Shown here: positions 16,101 through 24,554 of the stretch, in pieces
How positions within the stretch are numbered: position 1 is the stretch's first letter
Layout of the letters: every line of letters starts with the position of its first letter
NCBI GenBank assembly: GCA_002492525.1
Contig: DKZA01000042.1
Coordinates: forward strand, 1 to 26,049
Reading direction: 5' to 3'
Length of the DNA: 26,049 nucleotides
From: Lachnospiraceae bacterium UBA7086
Lineage (GTDB): Bacteria; Bacillota; Clostridia; Lachnospirales; Lachnospiraceae
Notes under the pieces: generated by a model
Told to the model about the DNA's origin: nothing
Database searches by the model: none
What the model saw: the letters and a program-made list of their open reading frames with translations, nothing else
Made by a program: the position numbers and the translations under genes

Positions 16101-17606
16101 ATGACGGTAAACAATGTAAATGCTCTGCTTACTTACACTGCGAACCAGAAAGTCCAGACGGCTGCGAAAACAGAAGAGGTCGTAAAAGAAGGGTTTGATA
16201 AGCTGATGACAAAGATGAGCGATCAGCTCGGAAACTTACAGACCAAAGCGGATACGGCTCAGATGCCGGCACCGAAGGAAACGGTACAGACCAAGGCGGC
16301 GGAGAGTACACCGGCGAAAGATACTTCGTTAAAGGATGATAAGACGCAGGTTACGGATGCCAAAGAAGAGACCGGTACCGACAAGACGGATACGCAGGTA
16401 GAGCAGGATGCTCAGAAAGAAGTGACGCAGCAGACGCAGGAAACGGATGCACAGACAGAGACGGTGCAGGAAACGGTGGAAGAAAAGGCCGGGGAACTGA
16501 TGCAGGAAGTTGCCGATGTGTTGGAGATTCCGCTTGAAAAAGTGGAAGAAGCCATGGAAATTCTTGGACTGACAGCGGTAGACTTATTTGATCCGGCTAA
16601 TCTAAAGCAGCTGTTATTGAATCTCACAGACAGCGTAGATGAAGTATCGCTCGTGACCAATGAGAGTCTCTACAGCAATCTGCAGGATCTGTTTGCGGCA
16701 GTGGAAGAGAGTCTGGGGGCATTACAGGAAGAACTGGGAGTAAATGACGAGGAACTGGATGCACTGCTTGAGCAGATGAAGCAGATGACTACTAAAGTGC
16801 AGGAAGAAACAGTTGTGCAGGATGTGCCGGAAACACCCGAGGTAAGTGTGGAGGGTATGAAGGACTATGCGGTTTCCGTGCAGAGAGACGGTGAGACCGT
16901 GCAGATCAAGGTGACTGTGGACGATGCAAGCGGTACCAAGAGTACCAGCGAGCAGGTGACAGATGCGGTCGAGACCAAGATCCAGGCGCCGGTGAAGCAG
17001 GAAAAAGCAGCCTCCGATATGGGGCATGGACAGGAAAATACTGGTGCAGGTCAGCAGACAGCGGGCAACGCAGTTTTACAGGAACTTTTGCAACGTCCGG
17101 AGACAGTGGAAGCACCGGTAGAGCAGCCGGTATATCAGTCGGCACAGACAGAGCAGATCATGAATCAGATTGTGGAGTACATGAAGATTAATGTAAGCGA
17201 GGATACCCAGAGGATGGAGATGCAGCTTCATCCGGCAAGCTTAGGTACAGTCAATGTGCAGATCGCAGCAAAAGACGGCGCTATCACAGCGCAGTTTACA
17301 GCGCAGAACGAAACAGTGCGTGCGGTGCTCGAGACACAGATGATTCAGCTCAAGGAGCAGTTTGAAGAACAGGGTATCAAAGTGGATGCCGTGGAAGTCA
17401 CAGTAGCCAATCATGCTTATGGCGATCAGCCTTTTGAGGGTCAGGAAAACATGGATCAGGATAAGGGCGGCGCAAAGAAAGGCACCAGAAGGATTAATCT
17501 GGATTTGCTTGACGAAGGCGAAGATCTTGCAGAAATGGAAGATTCCGAGCGTATCGCAGTGGAGATGATGCAGGCAAACGGCAACACAGTAGACTATATG
17601 GCATAG
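16101..17606 (+). CDS. fliK: Flagellar hook-length control protein FliK
   Basis: A 501-residue exported ruler protein that measures hook length and switches the export gate to late substrates. The N-terminal and central parts (about 50-125 and 220-320) are Gln/Thr/Glu-rich and disordered-looking, as expected for a ruler. The conserved C-terminal Flg_hook domain lies at about 355-440, with the diagnostic MQLHPASLGTVNVQIAAKDG followed by a VRAVLETQ helix. The tail is charged. The start ATG has GGAGG at 16086-16090 and a closer AAAGGA. The gene lies between the MotE-like gene and flgD, as in other Firmicutes, and has its own likely sigma-28-type promoter. Confidence 0.93.
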   Translation: MTVNNVNALLTYTANQKVQTAAKTEEVVKEGFDKLMTKMSDQLGNLQTKADTAQMPAPKETVQTKAAESTPAKDTSLKDDKTQVTDAKEETGTDKTDTQVEQDAQKEVTQQTQETDAQTETVQETVEEKAGELMQEVADVLEIPLEKVEEAMEILGLTAVDLFDPANLKQLLLNLTDSVDEVSLVTNESLYSNLQDLFAAVEESLGALQEELGVNDEELDALLEQMKQMTTKVQEETVVQDVPETPEVSVEGMKDYAVSVQRDGETVQIKVTVDDASGTKSTSEQVTDAVETKIQAPVKQEKAASDMGHGQENTGAGQQTAGNAVLQELLQRPETVEAPVEQPVYQSAQTEQIMNQIVEYMKINVSEDTQRMEMQLHPASLGTVNVQIAAKDGAITAQFTAQNETVRAVLETQMIQLKEQFEEQGIKVDAVEVTVANHAYGDQPFEGQENMDQDKGGAKKGTRRINLDLLDEGEDLAEMEDSERIAVEMMQANGNTVDYMA

Positions 17607-17641
17607 GAAGAATGACATAATCACAGAAAGGAGTGAGATAT

Positions 17642-18370
17642 ATGGGAGCAGTAGCAAAGGTAGAGGACGGTAAAATAGTAGAATCCACTTCGGCGGCGTC
17701 TCTGGCACACAAGAGTGTGAAGGGAACAGGTAACGACAGTCTTGACAAGGATGCGTTCTTACAGCTTCTGGTGGCGCAGATGAAGTATCAGGATCCCTTG
17801 GAGCCTACTTCTAACACCGAGTATATTTCTCAGTATGCTACCTTCTCCGAATTGGAGCAGATGCAGAATATGAGTGCATCGATGGATTTGTTCAGAGCAT
17901 CTTCTCTGGTAGGGCAGACCGTATTGTTAAAAGTAACGGATGGCTCAGGCAGGACTACGGATGTGCAGGGTAATGTGGATTACGTGCATTATGAGAAGAA
18001 TAAGGCATATCTTTCCATCAACGGCGAGCTGTACTCCATGGATGATCTGAGTACCGTAGCGGATCCTACGTATCTGGAGGCTTACAAACTGGCAGCTGAG
18101 TTCTTAAATGACTATAATAAACTTCCGGCGCTTGACAAACTGTCACTCAGCGATAAAGACAGAGTGGAGAAGCTGGATAAGATTTATCAGGAGATGACAG
18201 AGTACCAGAAGAGTTTCCTCACAGAAGAACACGGCGGAACACTGGCGAAATATGTAGAGAGAATGAAAGAGCTGGTAGCAATAGCCGGTGCGGATAAGAA
18301 TGAGGAAACGGACACAGATCCGGATCAGGACAAAGAGCCGGATGAAGGCGGCACGGATGACGATAAGTAA
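17642..18370 (+). CDS. flgD: Flagellar hook-capping protein FlgD with extra C-terminal helical module and acidic tail
   Basis: A 242-residue protein that caps the growing hook and adds FlgE subunits. The family core is at about 33-80: FLQLLVAQMKYQDPLEPTSN followed by EYISQYATFSELEQMQNM. A short beta-rich section (90-135) follows. Residues about 144-215 form an added helical piece (LPALDKLSLSDKDRVEKLDK, then an IYQEMTEYQKSFLT helix) that looks like the helical repeats of clostridial surface proteins. Residues 219-242 are a strongly acidic tail (DPDQDKEPDEGG). Bacillus FlgD is shorter and lacks these parts. A GTG at 17633 overlaps the AAAGGAGTGA site, so ATG 17642 is the start. Confidence 0.93.
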   Translation: MGAVAKVEDGKIVESTSAASLAHKSVKGTGNDSLDKDAFLQLLVAQMKYQDPLEPTSNTEYISQYATFSELEQMQNMSASMDLFRASSLVGQTVLLKVTDGSGRTTDVQGNVDYVHYEKNKAYLSINGELYSMDDLSTVADPTYLEAYKLAAEFLNDYNKLPALDKLSLSDKDRVEKLDKIYQEMTEYQKSFLTEEHGGTLAKYVERMKELVAIAGADKNEETDTDPDQDKEPDEGGTDDDK

Positions 18371-18408
18371 CAGGCAGGAAGCGGCAGCTATCTCAAGGAG
18401 GAGAACAT

Positions 18409-18813
18409 ATGAAGATTCAAGGTAATCCATTCCTTTCCATAGAACAGCTGCAAGATCAGTATTTACACGGCGGCAGGCCCAAAGGCAGTGCACTTACCCA
18501 GGACGGCTTAAGCTTTCAGGATATTTTATCCGGGAAGAAGAGCAACATACAGGAAAGCGGGGAAGTCAGATTTTCCAAGCACGCAGCCAGCCGGCTGGCA
18601 GACAGAAATATTGAACTGACGAAGGAGCAGGTCAACCGCCTGAACCTGGGAGCAGCCAAAGCTTCTGCGAAAGGAATCAACGAATCATTAGTCCTGGTGG
18701 ATTCTCTCGCGTTTATCGTGAATGTGCCGAATCAGACGGTCATCACGGCGATGAATCAGACAGAGACAGATGAGAATGTATTTACAAATATTGACGGAGC
18801 CGTAATTATATAA
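18409..18813 (+). CDS. Conserved flagellar operon protein, TIGR02530 (Flg_new) type
   Basis: A 134-residue protein without membrane segments or signal peptide. The conserved block is FSKHAASRLADRNIELTKEQ, then AAKASAKGINESLVLVDSLAFIVNV, then ENVFTNIDGAVI near the end. This is the pattern I recall for the flagellar operon family TIGR02530, usually found between flgD and flgE in Clostridia. Its biochemical role is not settled; the position suggests hook assembly. The start has AAGGAGG 8 bases upstream. It lies 38 bp after flgD. Confidence 0.8.
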   Translation: MKIQGNPFLSIEQLQDQYLHGGRPKGSALTQDGLSFQDILSGKKSNIQESGEVRFSKHAASRLADRNIELTKEQVNRLNLGAAKASAKGINESLVLVDSLAFIVNVPNQTVITAMNQTETDENVFTNIDGAVII

Positions 18814-18897
18814 GCCGGACCTTAACGGAGGCTTGCAGGCCCTTGACTGACAGATAGGGCGGACGGTTCTTTGAAAGAATAAGGAGGTCATTTCACT

Positions 18898-20946
18898 ATG
18901 ATGAGATCATTGTTCTCTGGTGTGGCAGGTCTTAAGACACATCAGACAAGAATGGACGTTATCGGTAATAATATTGCCAACGTCAACACCACAGCATACA
19001 AAGCACAGAATATGGTATTCAGCGATTTATTATATCAGCAGACACAGGCTGCTACCGGCGCCAATGCGGCAACCGGACGAGGCGGTACGAACCCCAGACA
19101 GATCGGTCTTGGTTCCAAGACGGCGGCAATCTCCACGGCGATTACCAGACAGGGTTCCGCACAGTCAACCAACAACCCGTTTGATATCATGATTTCGGGA
19201 GAATCTTTCTTCGTTGTAAACAACGGTTCCCAGAACTTCTTTACCAGAGACGGTTCCTTCACGATTGACGGAGCGGGCAATCTGGTTATGGCAAGTACCG
19301 GTTATAAGGTAATGGGATGGCAGTATGATGAAGCCACCGGCGATATCAGACCGGATGTGGTATCCGCACTTCAGGTTATGAACGCAAGGAACATGGAAGT
19401 GGGGGCGGAGTCTACCACAAGGGCTTATGCATCAGGTATCCTGGATAAGAACGATACCAATGTAAACAGCCCTGCCGGTAGAAGTATCACACTTGCCTTT
19501 AAGGATAATCTGGGTTATGGTTATACGGCAAAACTCAGCATCCACAGCGATGGGGCGGAAGGTAAGTACCGCGTAAGACTGGATGATATCATTGATGAGG
19601 ATAAAGTATCTCTGGTGAAAAAGTACGGGTTGGAGAATATCAGCCAGATTGCAAGCTTTGGCGGCAATTCCACGGATGTTAAGACGGCTGTTTACTCTCC
19701 GGCAGATAACGCCAAGGTTGAGAATGGTAACGGCACAACAGATAATAAATTTACGGTTACGTTCCCGATTTCTGAGGTTCTTGATATCGGCAGTAATGCG
19801 CTTTTGAAAGCGGCAGGAGACAAGAATATCAAGTTAAAGACGCCGGCTGACGGTGCGGCGACTGTAGTAGATGGTACAACCACCTATACGGTGAATACGT
19901 CCCTGACATTATCCAAGGACGATCTGGAGGGGGATCCTTATAACCTTATCTATTATAATGGGGCTTACTGGACGAAGAAGACCGGTGTAGATTCCACTGC
20001 AACACCCGACAAGAAGGTGTCTGAGGAACTGAAGGACGGCGATACGACAGCATGGGGTACCGCACTCAAGGCAATGAAGGGCTTGGACAACGTTAAGCTT
20101 AATAGCGTTAAAGTAGAACAGGACGGAAGTGTTACATTGGACATTGATGCGGAGTGTAAGGCGCTGACGGTGGCTACTCGCAATAAAGATAACTTTGAAG
20201 CTACCTACACGGATGAGAAAGACATTCTGAAATATGTCTACAATATAGAGGATAAGGACGGCACCACATACACCCTTGATTATGTGGGTCCGGACGGCCG
20301 CGCTCAGATTACGGGCACTACCATTAAGAGCGGTTTTCCGTTAGAGTATGATACAGATAATGGTAAATTTCTCTATATCGGAAGCCAGGGCAGCAACAGC
20401 GCTACGCTGACATTTAACCCAACAGCTTCCACCCTTACCGGCGATACGGTAAGCCTGACGCATTTTTCCAATATTGATATTGATTTCTCTGCGTCCACAA
20501 TGCTGGGTAATGGTAAAGTATCTACCATTGGCCTTGATCCGGGTGCCGGCGATGAAGCGAATACAGGAGCAGGCAGAAAGCACGGCGAGCTGATCGGTAT
20601 CGAGGTGGGCCAGGACGGTAAGATCACGGCGTCTTACGACAATGGTATTTCCAAGCTGTTAGGACAGATTGCGGTGGCGAAATTTGCCAATGCCTCTGGT
20701 CTTGCCAAGGCAGGCAACAACCTGTATTCTGCTACCATGAACTCCGGTGAGTTTGACGGGGTAGGCCAGGATATTACAGCAGACGGCGAAGGCTCTATGG
20801 AGTCCGGCGTATTGGAGATGAGTAATGTGGATTTGTCTTCGGAGTTTACGGAGATGATCACCACACAGCGTGGTTTCCAGGCAAACAGCCGTATCATCAC
20901 CACATCCGATTCTTTGTTGGAAGAGCTGGTTAATCTGAAGAGATAA
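18898..20946 (+). CDS. flgE: Flagellar hook protein FlgE, long form
   Basis: A 682-residue subunit of the hook, the flexible joint between rod and filament. The N-terminal signature is MMRSLFSGVAGLKTHQTRMD, then VIGNNIANVNTTAYKAQNMVF. The C-terminal D0 segment is SNVDLSSEFTEMITTQRGFQ, then ANSRIITTSDSLLEELVNLKR. Between them the conserved D1 portions surround a long Thr/Asp/Lys-rich insertion, about residues 260-500, that has no counterpart in the roughly 265-residue B. subtilis protein. The start has AAGGAGGT with 9-base spacing; a second ATG follows at once. A hairpin follows the stop, so this may close a transcription segment. Confidence 0.95.
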   Translation: MMRSLFSGVAGLKTHQTRMDVIGNNIANVNTTAYKAQNMVFSDLLYQQTQAATGANAATGRGGTNPRQIGLGSKTAAISTAITRQGSAQSTNNPFDIMISGESFFVVNNGSQNFFTRDGSFTIDGAGNLVMASTGYKVMGWQYDEATGDIRPDVVSALQVMNARNMEVGAESTTRAYASGILDKNDTNVNSPAGRSITLAFKDNLGYGYTAKLSIHSDGAEGKYRVRLDDIIDEDKVSLVKKYGLENISQIASFGGNSTDVKTAVYSPADNAKVENGNGTTDNKFTVTFPISEVLDIGSNALLKAAGDKNIKLKTPADGAATVVDGTTTYTVNTSLTLSKDDLEGDPYNLIYYNGAYWTKKTGVDSTATPDKKVSEELKDGDTTAWGTALKAMKGLDNVKLNSVKVEQDGSVTLDIDAECKALTVATRNKDNFEATYTDEKDILKYVYNIEDKDGTTYTLDYVGPDGRAQITGTTIKSGFPLEYDTDNGKFLYIGSQGSNSATLTFNPTASTLTGDTVSLTHFSNIDIDFSASTMLGNGKVSTIGLDPGAGDEANTGAGRKHGELIGIEVGQDGKITASYDNGISKLLGQIAVAKFANASGLAKAGNNLYSATMNSGEFDGVGQDITADGEGSMESGVLEMSNVDLSSEFTEMITTQRGFQANSRIITTSDSLLEELVNLKR

Positions 20947-20962
20947 CATGGTGAAATAAACT

Positions 20963-20994
20963 GAGAGGAACTTTCTGGAAAGAGAGTTCCTCTC
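20963..20994 (+). terminator. Hairpin after flgE (terminator or attenuator)
   Basis: GAGAGGAACT (20963-20972) and AGTTCCTCTC (20985-20994) form a perfect 10-bp stem with a 12-base loop. The following sequence is TTAAATTTGTTTT, T-rich but interrupted, so read-through into flbD is likely. Confidence 0.6.
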
Positions 20995-21000
20995 TTAAAT

Positions 21001-21029
21001 TTGTTTTGCAGTTTTTGTAGATGTATGAT
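21001..21029 (+). promoter_or_regulatory. Sigma-A-like promoter before flbD-motA-motB
   Basis: TTGTTT (21001-21006), a 17-bp spacer and TATGAT (21024-21029) lie just after the flgE hairpin and 80 bp before flbD. The match is moderate. Confidence 0.4.
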
Positions 21030-21109
21030 AGAATAATTAAGTTCTATGTTATCAGGATATTCCGGCAGAAAATACTGGAAAAATATTATGACAAATGTAG
21101 GTGCAGGCA

Positions 21110-21295
21110 ATGGTAGAGGTAACAAAAATCAACGGCGTGAAAGTATTGATAAATCCGGATCTTTTAGAGCTTGTGGAGGAAACGCCTGATACGGTGTTGT
21201 CTTTTACGACCGGCCGGAAAATAATTGTAAAAGAAAGTAGACAAGAAGTGAAAAATTTAGTAAAATCGTATAGAAAGGATATTTTTGCAGACTAG
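21110..21295 (+). CDS. flbD: FlbD/SwrD family flagellar protein
   Basis: A 61-residue cytoplasmic protein of the FlbD/SwrD (YlzI) family. The pattern is clear: MVEVTKINGVKVLINPDLLE, then the conserved ETPDT, followed by TTGRKIIVKES and a short helical tail. In B. subtilis the homologue SwrD raises flagellar motor power for swarming, probably by acting on stators. That fits its place directly before motA and motB here. A GTG at 21101 would add three residues, but the ATG at 21110 matches the family start. The ribosome binding site is weak (AGGTG). Confidence 0.88.
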   Translation: MVEVTKINGVKVLINPDLLELVEETPDTVLSFTTGRKIIVKESRQEVKNLVKSYRKDIFAD

Positions 21296-21316
21296 TGTAA
21301 AAGTGGGTGTGTACAT

Positions 21317-22126
21317 ATGGATATAGCTTCAGCTTTGGGCCTGGTATTGTGCCTGTTATTGGTTGTTTTTGGTATTGTCTTTGATACAGATGCAGGTATT
21401 GTGTTTTCAAATCTTAAGGCTTTCTTTGATGTTCCGTCTATACTTATTACATTTGGAGGCAGTTTTAGCTGTATTCTGGCTAGTTATACACTGCCCAATT
21501 TTCTTGCCGGCCTCAAGAGTTTTACTTTGATTTTTAATATGTCGGCGATGAATGTCCCTGACGTGATTAAGAAGATTATCGAGTTGTCCAATGTGGCACG
21601 TAAAGAAGGTCTGCTTTCTTTGGAAGAAGCGGCCAGTGATATAGATGACCAATTCTTAAAGAAGGGTATTCTGCTGATTGTCGATGGTACAGATCCTGAA
21701 TTAGTGCGTGCCATTATGGAAACTGAGCTTGTCAGTGTAGAGGGCAGACATAAGGATAAAATTGGATTCTGGGAGAATCTGGGCGCGATGGGCCCTGCCT
21801 GGGGTATGATTGGTACGTTGATTGGTCTGATCAACATGTTGAAAGCGTTGGATGATCCGTCCTCTATCGGACCTGCTATGGCGGTGGCTTTGGTTACTAC
21901 TTTGTATGGTTCCCTGCTTGCAAACTGGATCTGTGCTCCTGTTGCCAGTAAGTTAAAGTCTAAGAATGCAGATGAGATGATGGTCAAGGAGATCGAAATA
22001 GAAGGTCTTTTATCGATTCAGGCAGGTGAGAATCCCCGAGTAATCGAGGAGAAGCTGAAATCCTTCCTGGCACCTGCGGAAAGAGGTTCTTCGGAAGAAG
22101 AAGGCGGAGGTGAGTTGAATGGCTAA
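21317..22126 (+). CDS. motA: Flagellar motor stator protein MotA
   Basis: A 269-residue inner-membrane stator subunit that forms the ion channel with MotB. Four membrane segments are visible: about 3-22, 34-54, 155-175 (GAMGPAWGMIGTLIGLINML) and 187-207 (GPAMAVALVTTLYGSLLANW). The cytoplasmic loop between the second and third pairs carries the charged residues that meet FliG, including the stretch LVRAIMETELVSVEGRHKDK. The conserved prolines near the channel (GPAWG and IGPAMA) are present. The start has only a weak GTGGGTG-like site. The last 8 bases overlap motB. Confidence 0.96.
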   Translation: MDIASALGLVLCLLLVVFGIVFDTDAGIVFSNLKAFFDVPSILITFGGSFSCILASYTLPNFLAGLKSFTLIFNMSAMNVPDVIKKIIELSNVARKEGLLSLEEAASDIDDQFLKKGILLIVDGTDPELVRAIMETELVSVEGRHKDKIGFWENLGAMGPAWGMIGTLIGLINMLKALDDPSSIGPAMAVALVTTLYGSLLANWICAPVASKLKSKNADEMMVKEIEIEGLLSIQAGENPRVIEEKLKSFLAPAERGSSEEEGGGELNG

Positions 22127-22925
22127 CAGAAAACCGGATGAACCGCCGAAAGGCGCGCCTGCGTGGCAGTCTACGTTTGCGGATCTGATGAATCTGTTGC
22201 TTTGCTTCTTTGTGTTGCTTTTTTCCATGTCCACCGTGGATGCGGAAAAATGGGAGAAGGTGGTGGCATCTTTTAACCAGACTTTTTCTGTATTTACCGC
22301 AGGTTCTACGGCGATTGGCGATGGTATTTTGATCAGTAACGGTGTCAGCCAGCTCAATGAACTGGATGAATATATTAACAGTACAGGTAAGATGGATGAA
22401 GGCGAGATTGTCTCCGAAGATGTGGCTAATGCACAGGCGCAGGTGGAGGAGGCACAAATGGAAGAATCCGAGGAAATGGCAGAGAGGATTCAGGAGGCCG
22501 TTGACGAAAAGGATATGGATGAGATGATCGATGTTGAGTTCACATCCCAATATGTGCAGCTTACCTTAAAGGGAGCGCTTCTTTTTGATTCGGGAAGTAC
22601 GCTGTTAAAGGACGAGGCACTGCCGGTTTTAGACCAGGTGGGGGTAATCCTGGAGCAGTATGCAGGCGGAACCATCGAGATAGAAGGACATACGGATAAT
22701 GTGCCGATGTCGGGAGCAAAGTATTCCAACAATGATGAACTGAGTTCCGGCCGTGCACTATCGGTATTCAATTATCTGTTGGACGTCACAAATCTTGACC
22801 CGGCCAAAATAAAACATGCCGGAAGGGGGGAATATCTTCCGGTGGCAGATAATTCTACCGCAGAAGGACGTTCCAAGAACAGAAGAGTTGAGATTAAGAT
22901 TTATAATTCACTGAGTTCTTATTAA
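22119..22925 (+). CDS. motB: Flagellar motor stator protein MotB
   Basis: A 268-residue stator subunit that anchors MotA to peptidoglycan. The ion-binding aspartate is D22 in STFADLMNLLLCFFVLLFSM, which forms the single membrane helix (about 20-38). A plug and charged linker rich in Glu/Gln/Met follow (about 105-140). The C-terminal OmpA/MotB peptidoglycan-binding domain carries IEIEGHTDNVPMSGAKYSNN and the terminal NRRVEIKI. The start is ATG 22119 with GGAGGTGA 6-8 bases upstream, inside the end of motA, which implies translational coupling. The ion used (proton or sodium) cannot be decided from sequence alone. Confidence 0.96.
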   Translation: MANRKPDEPPKGAPAWQSTFADLMNLLLCFFVLLFSMSTVDAEKWEKVVASFNQTFSVFTAGSTAIGDGILISNGVSQLNELDEYINSTGKMDEGEIVSEDVANAQAQVEEAQMEESEEMAERIQEAVDEKDMDEMIDVEFTSQYVQLTLKGALLFDSGSTLLKDEALPVLDQVGVILEQYAGGTIEIEGHTDNVPMSGAKYSNNDELSSGRALSVFNYLLDVTNLDPAKIKHAGRGEYLPVADNSTAEGRSKNRRVEIKIYNSLSSY

Positions 22926-23011
22926 TCAGTTTTTGGGTTTGCTTAAGTGTATTTTGTAAAAGTAAACTTCAGATAGAGGCAAAAGGTGAGTAAAAGGAGA
23001 ATAGTACGGCT

Positions 23012-23530
23012 ATGAAGAAAAATCTGATTTCCATTATTATTCTGGCATTGTTAATCATAAATATAGTATTGACAGCCATAATGATGTTCAGTGTGACGGG
23101 CGCTTCTAAGAAAACCGCCGCGCTTGTGGATAATATTGCCACAGCGATGGATCTGGAACTGGTATCGAATCAGGAAGCGGAAACGGAGGAAGTTGTTTCC
23201 ATGGCGGACACCGAAACATATTCGTTCGCAGAACAGATGACGATTCCGCTTAAGAAAAGCGAAGGGGACGATAAAGACCACTATTGTATCGTATCCATTA
23301 CACTGGCTATTAATACCAAGGCAGAAGGCTATAAGGATTATGGTTCCGATCTTAGTAAGCAGGAAGGTCTGATCAAAGATGAGATCAACAGCGTGTTTGC
23401 CAATTATACAATGGAAGATGCCAGAAGCAATCAGGAGCAGATCAAACAGGAGATATTAGAGAGAATACAGACCATGTTCGATTCACAGTTTATCTATAAC
23501 GTGTCATTCGGTGACATCATGTTTGGATAG
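23012..23530 (+). CDS. fliL: Flagellar basal body-associated protein FliL
   Basis: A 172-residue single-pass membrane protein that rings and stabilises the stators next to the basal body. The N-terminal helix spans about 5-28 (ISIIILALLIINIVLTAIMM). The periplasmic part ends in IQTMFDSQFIYNVSFGDIMF, the conserved FliL tail. The length is normal. AAAGGAGA lies about 10 bases before the ATG. An 86-bp gap after motB holds no clear promoter. Confidence 0.9.
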   Translation: MKKNLISIIILALLIINIVLTAIMMFSVTGASKKTAALVDNIATAMDLELVSNQEAETEEVVSMADTETYSFAEQMTIPLKKSEGDDKDHYCIVSITLAINTKAEGYKDYGSDLSKQEGLIKDEINSVFANYTMEDARSNQEQIKQEILERIQTMFDSQFIYNVSFGDIMFG

Positions 23531-23569
23531 TATTTAGAACAAATAGGTACCACAGGAGGTGAACTTTTC

Positions 23570-24550
23570 GTGGGTGAGGTACTATCTCAAAGTGAGATTG
23601 ATAATCTGCTGGCCGCACTAAGCAGCGGTGAATTAGATGCAGAGGAAATGAATGATGCCGATGAAAAACAGGTGAAGAACTATGATTTTAAGCGTCCTAC
23701 AAAGTTCTCGAAAGAGCATCTGCGCACATTGGAAATTATATATGAACAATATGGACGGTTGCTATCCACGAGTCTGCCGGTATATTTAAGAAAGAATGTA
23801 CAGGTGTCCGTGGCCAGTTCCGAGACGGTTATTTTTTCGGAGTTTAGCAACGCTCTTTCCAATCCGGTGATTCTTGGTATTGTAGATTTTCAGCCGCTTG
23901 GCGGCACTATATTGATAGAACTGGCGGCTCAGCTTGGATTTGCCATGATAGACAGAATGTTAGGCGGTGCGGGTGATCCGTTGGAGAAGAACCGGGATTA
24001 CACGGAAATAGAAATGACAATCATAGAGAAAATGATGGTGGTATGCATGCAGTTGATGCGCGAACCGTGGAGGAATGTGGTCGATATCAATCCTATGATG
24101 GAGAGAATAGAGACAAATTCCCAGTTCGCACAGATTATTGCACCCAACGATATGATTGCTATCGTGACATTGAATGTAAAGATAGGCGAAGTCGAAGGTT
24201 TCATGAATATATGTCTCCCCTTCTTCACGTTGGAGAGTGTCATGGATAAGCTCAATACGAAGTTCTGGTATGCTAACATGCAGGAACAGAACGAAGAGGA
24301 CTTCGAGGAGTATATCGGAGCTCTGATCAAGAGAGTGGATGTTCCGGTCAAGGCAGTACTTGGCAAGACAAATATATCGGTTACCGATTTTGTCAATCTG
24401 CAGGTCGGAGATATCATACGATTAGATACCGAGATAGAGCAGGATCTTAAGGTGTATGTGGGCAATATTAAGAAGTTTACCGCATTGCCCGGTACCAGCA
24501 AAGACAGAAACGCCGTAAGGGTCACATCGGTAATCAGAGAGGGGGAATAG
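23570..24550 (+). CDS. fliM: Flagellar motor switch protein FliM
   Basis: A 326-residue protein of the C ring that binds phosphorylated CheY and sets rotation direction. The N-terminal CheY-binding peptide LSQSEIDNLLAAL is intact. The CheC-like middle domain (about 45-230) includes YDFKRPTKFSKEHLRTLEII and the GGxG-type FliG contact (MIDRMLGGAGDPLEKNRDYT). The SpoA domain at about 245-320 (VDVPVKAVLGKTNISVTDFV) pairs with FliY. The start is GTG at 23570 with AGGAGGT 9 bases upstream. fliY begins 4 bases after its stop. Confidence 0.97.
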   Translation: MGEVLSQSEIDNLLAALSSGELDAEEMNDADEKQVKNYDFKRPTKFSKEHLRTLEIIYEQYGRLLSTSLPVYLRKNVQVSVASSETVIFSEFSNALSNPVILGIVDFQPLGGTILIELAAQLGFAMIDRMLGGAGDPLEKNRDYTEIEMTIIEKMMVVCMQLMREPWRNVVDINPMMERIETNSQFAQIIAPNDMIAIVTLNVKIGEVEGFMNICLPFFTLESVMDKLNTKFWYANMQEQNEEDFEEYIGALIKRVDVPVKAVLGKTNISVTDFVNLQVGDIIRLDTEIEQDLKVYVGNIKKFTALPGTSKDRNAVRVTSVIREGE

Positions 24551-24554
24551 AAGC

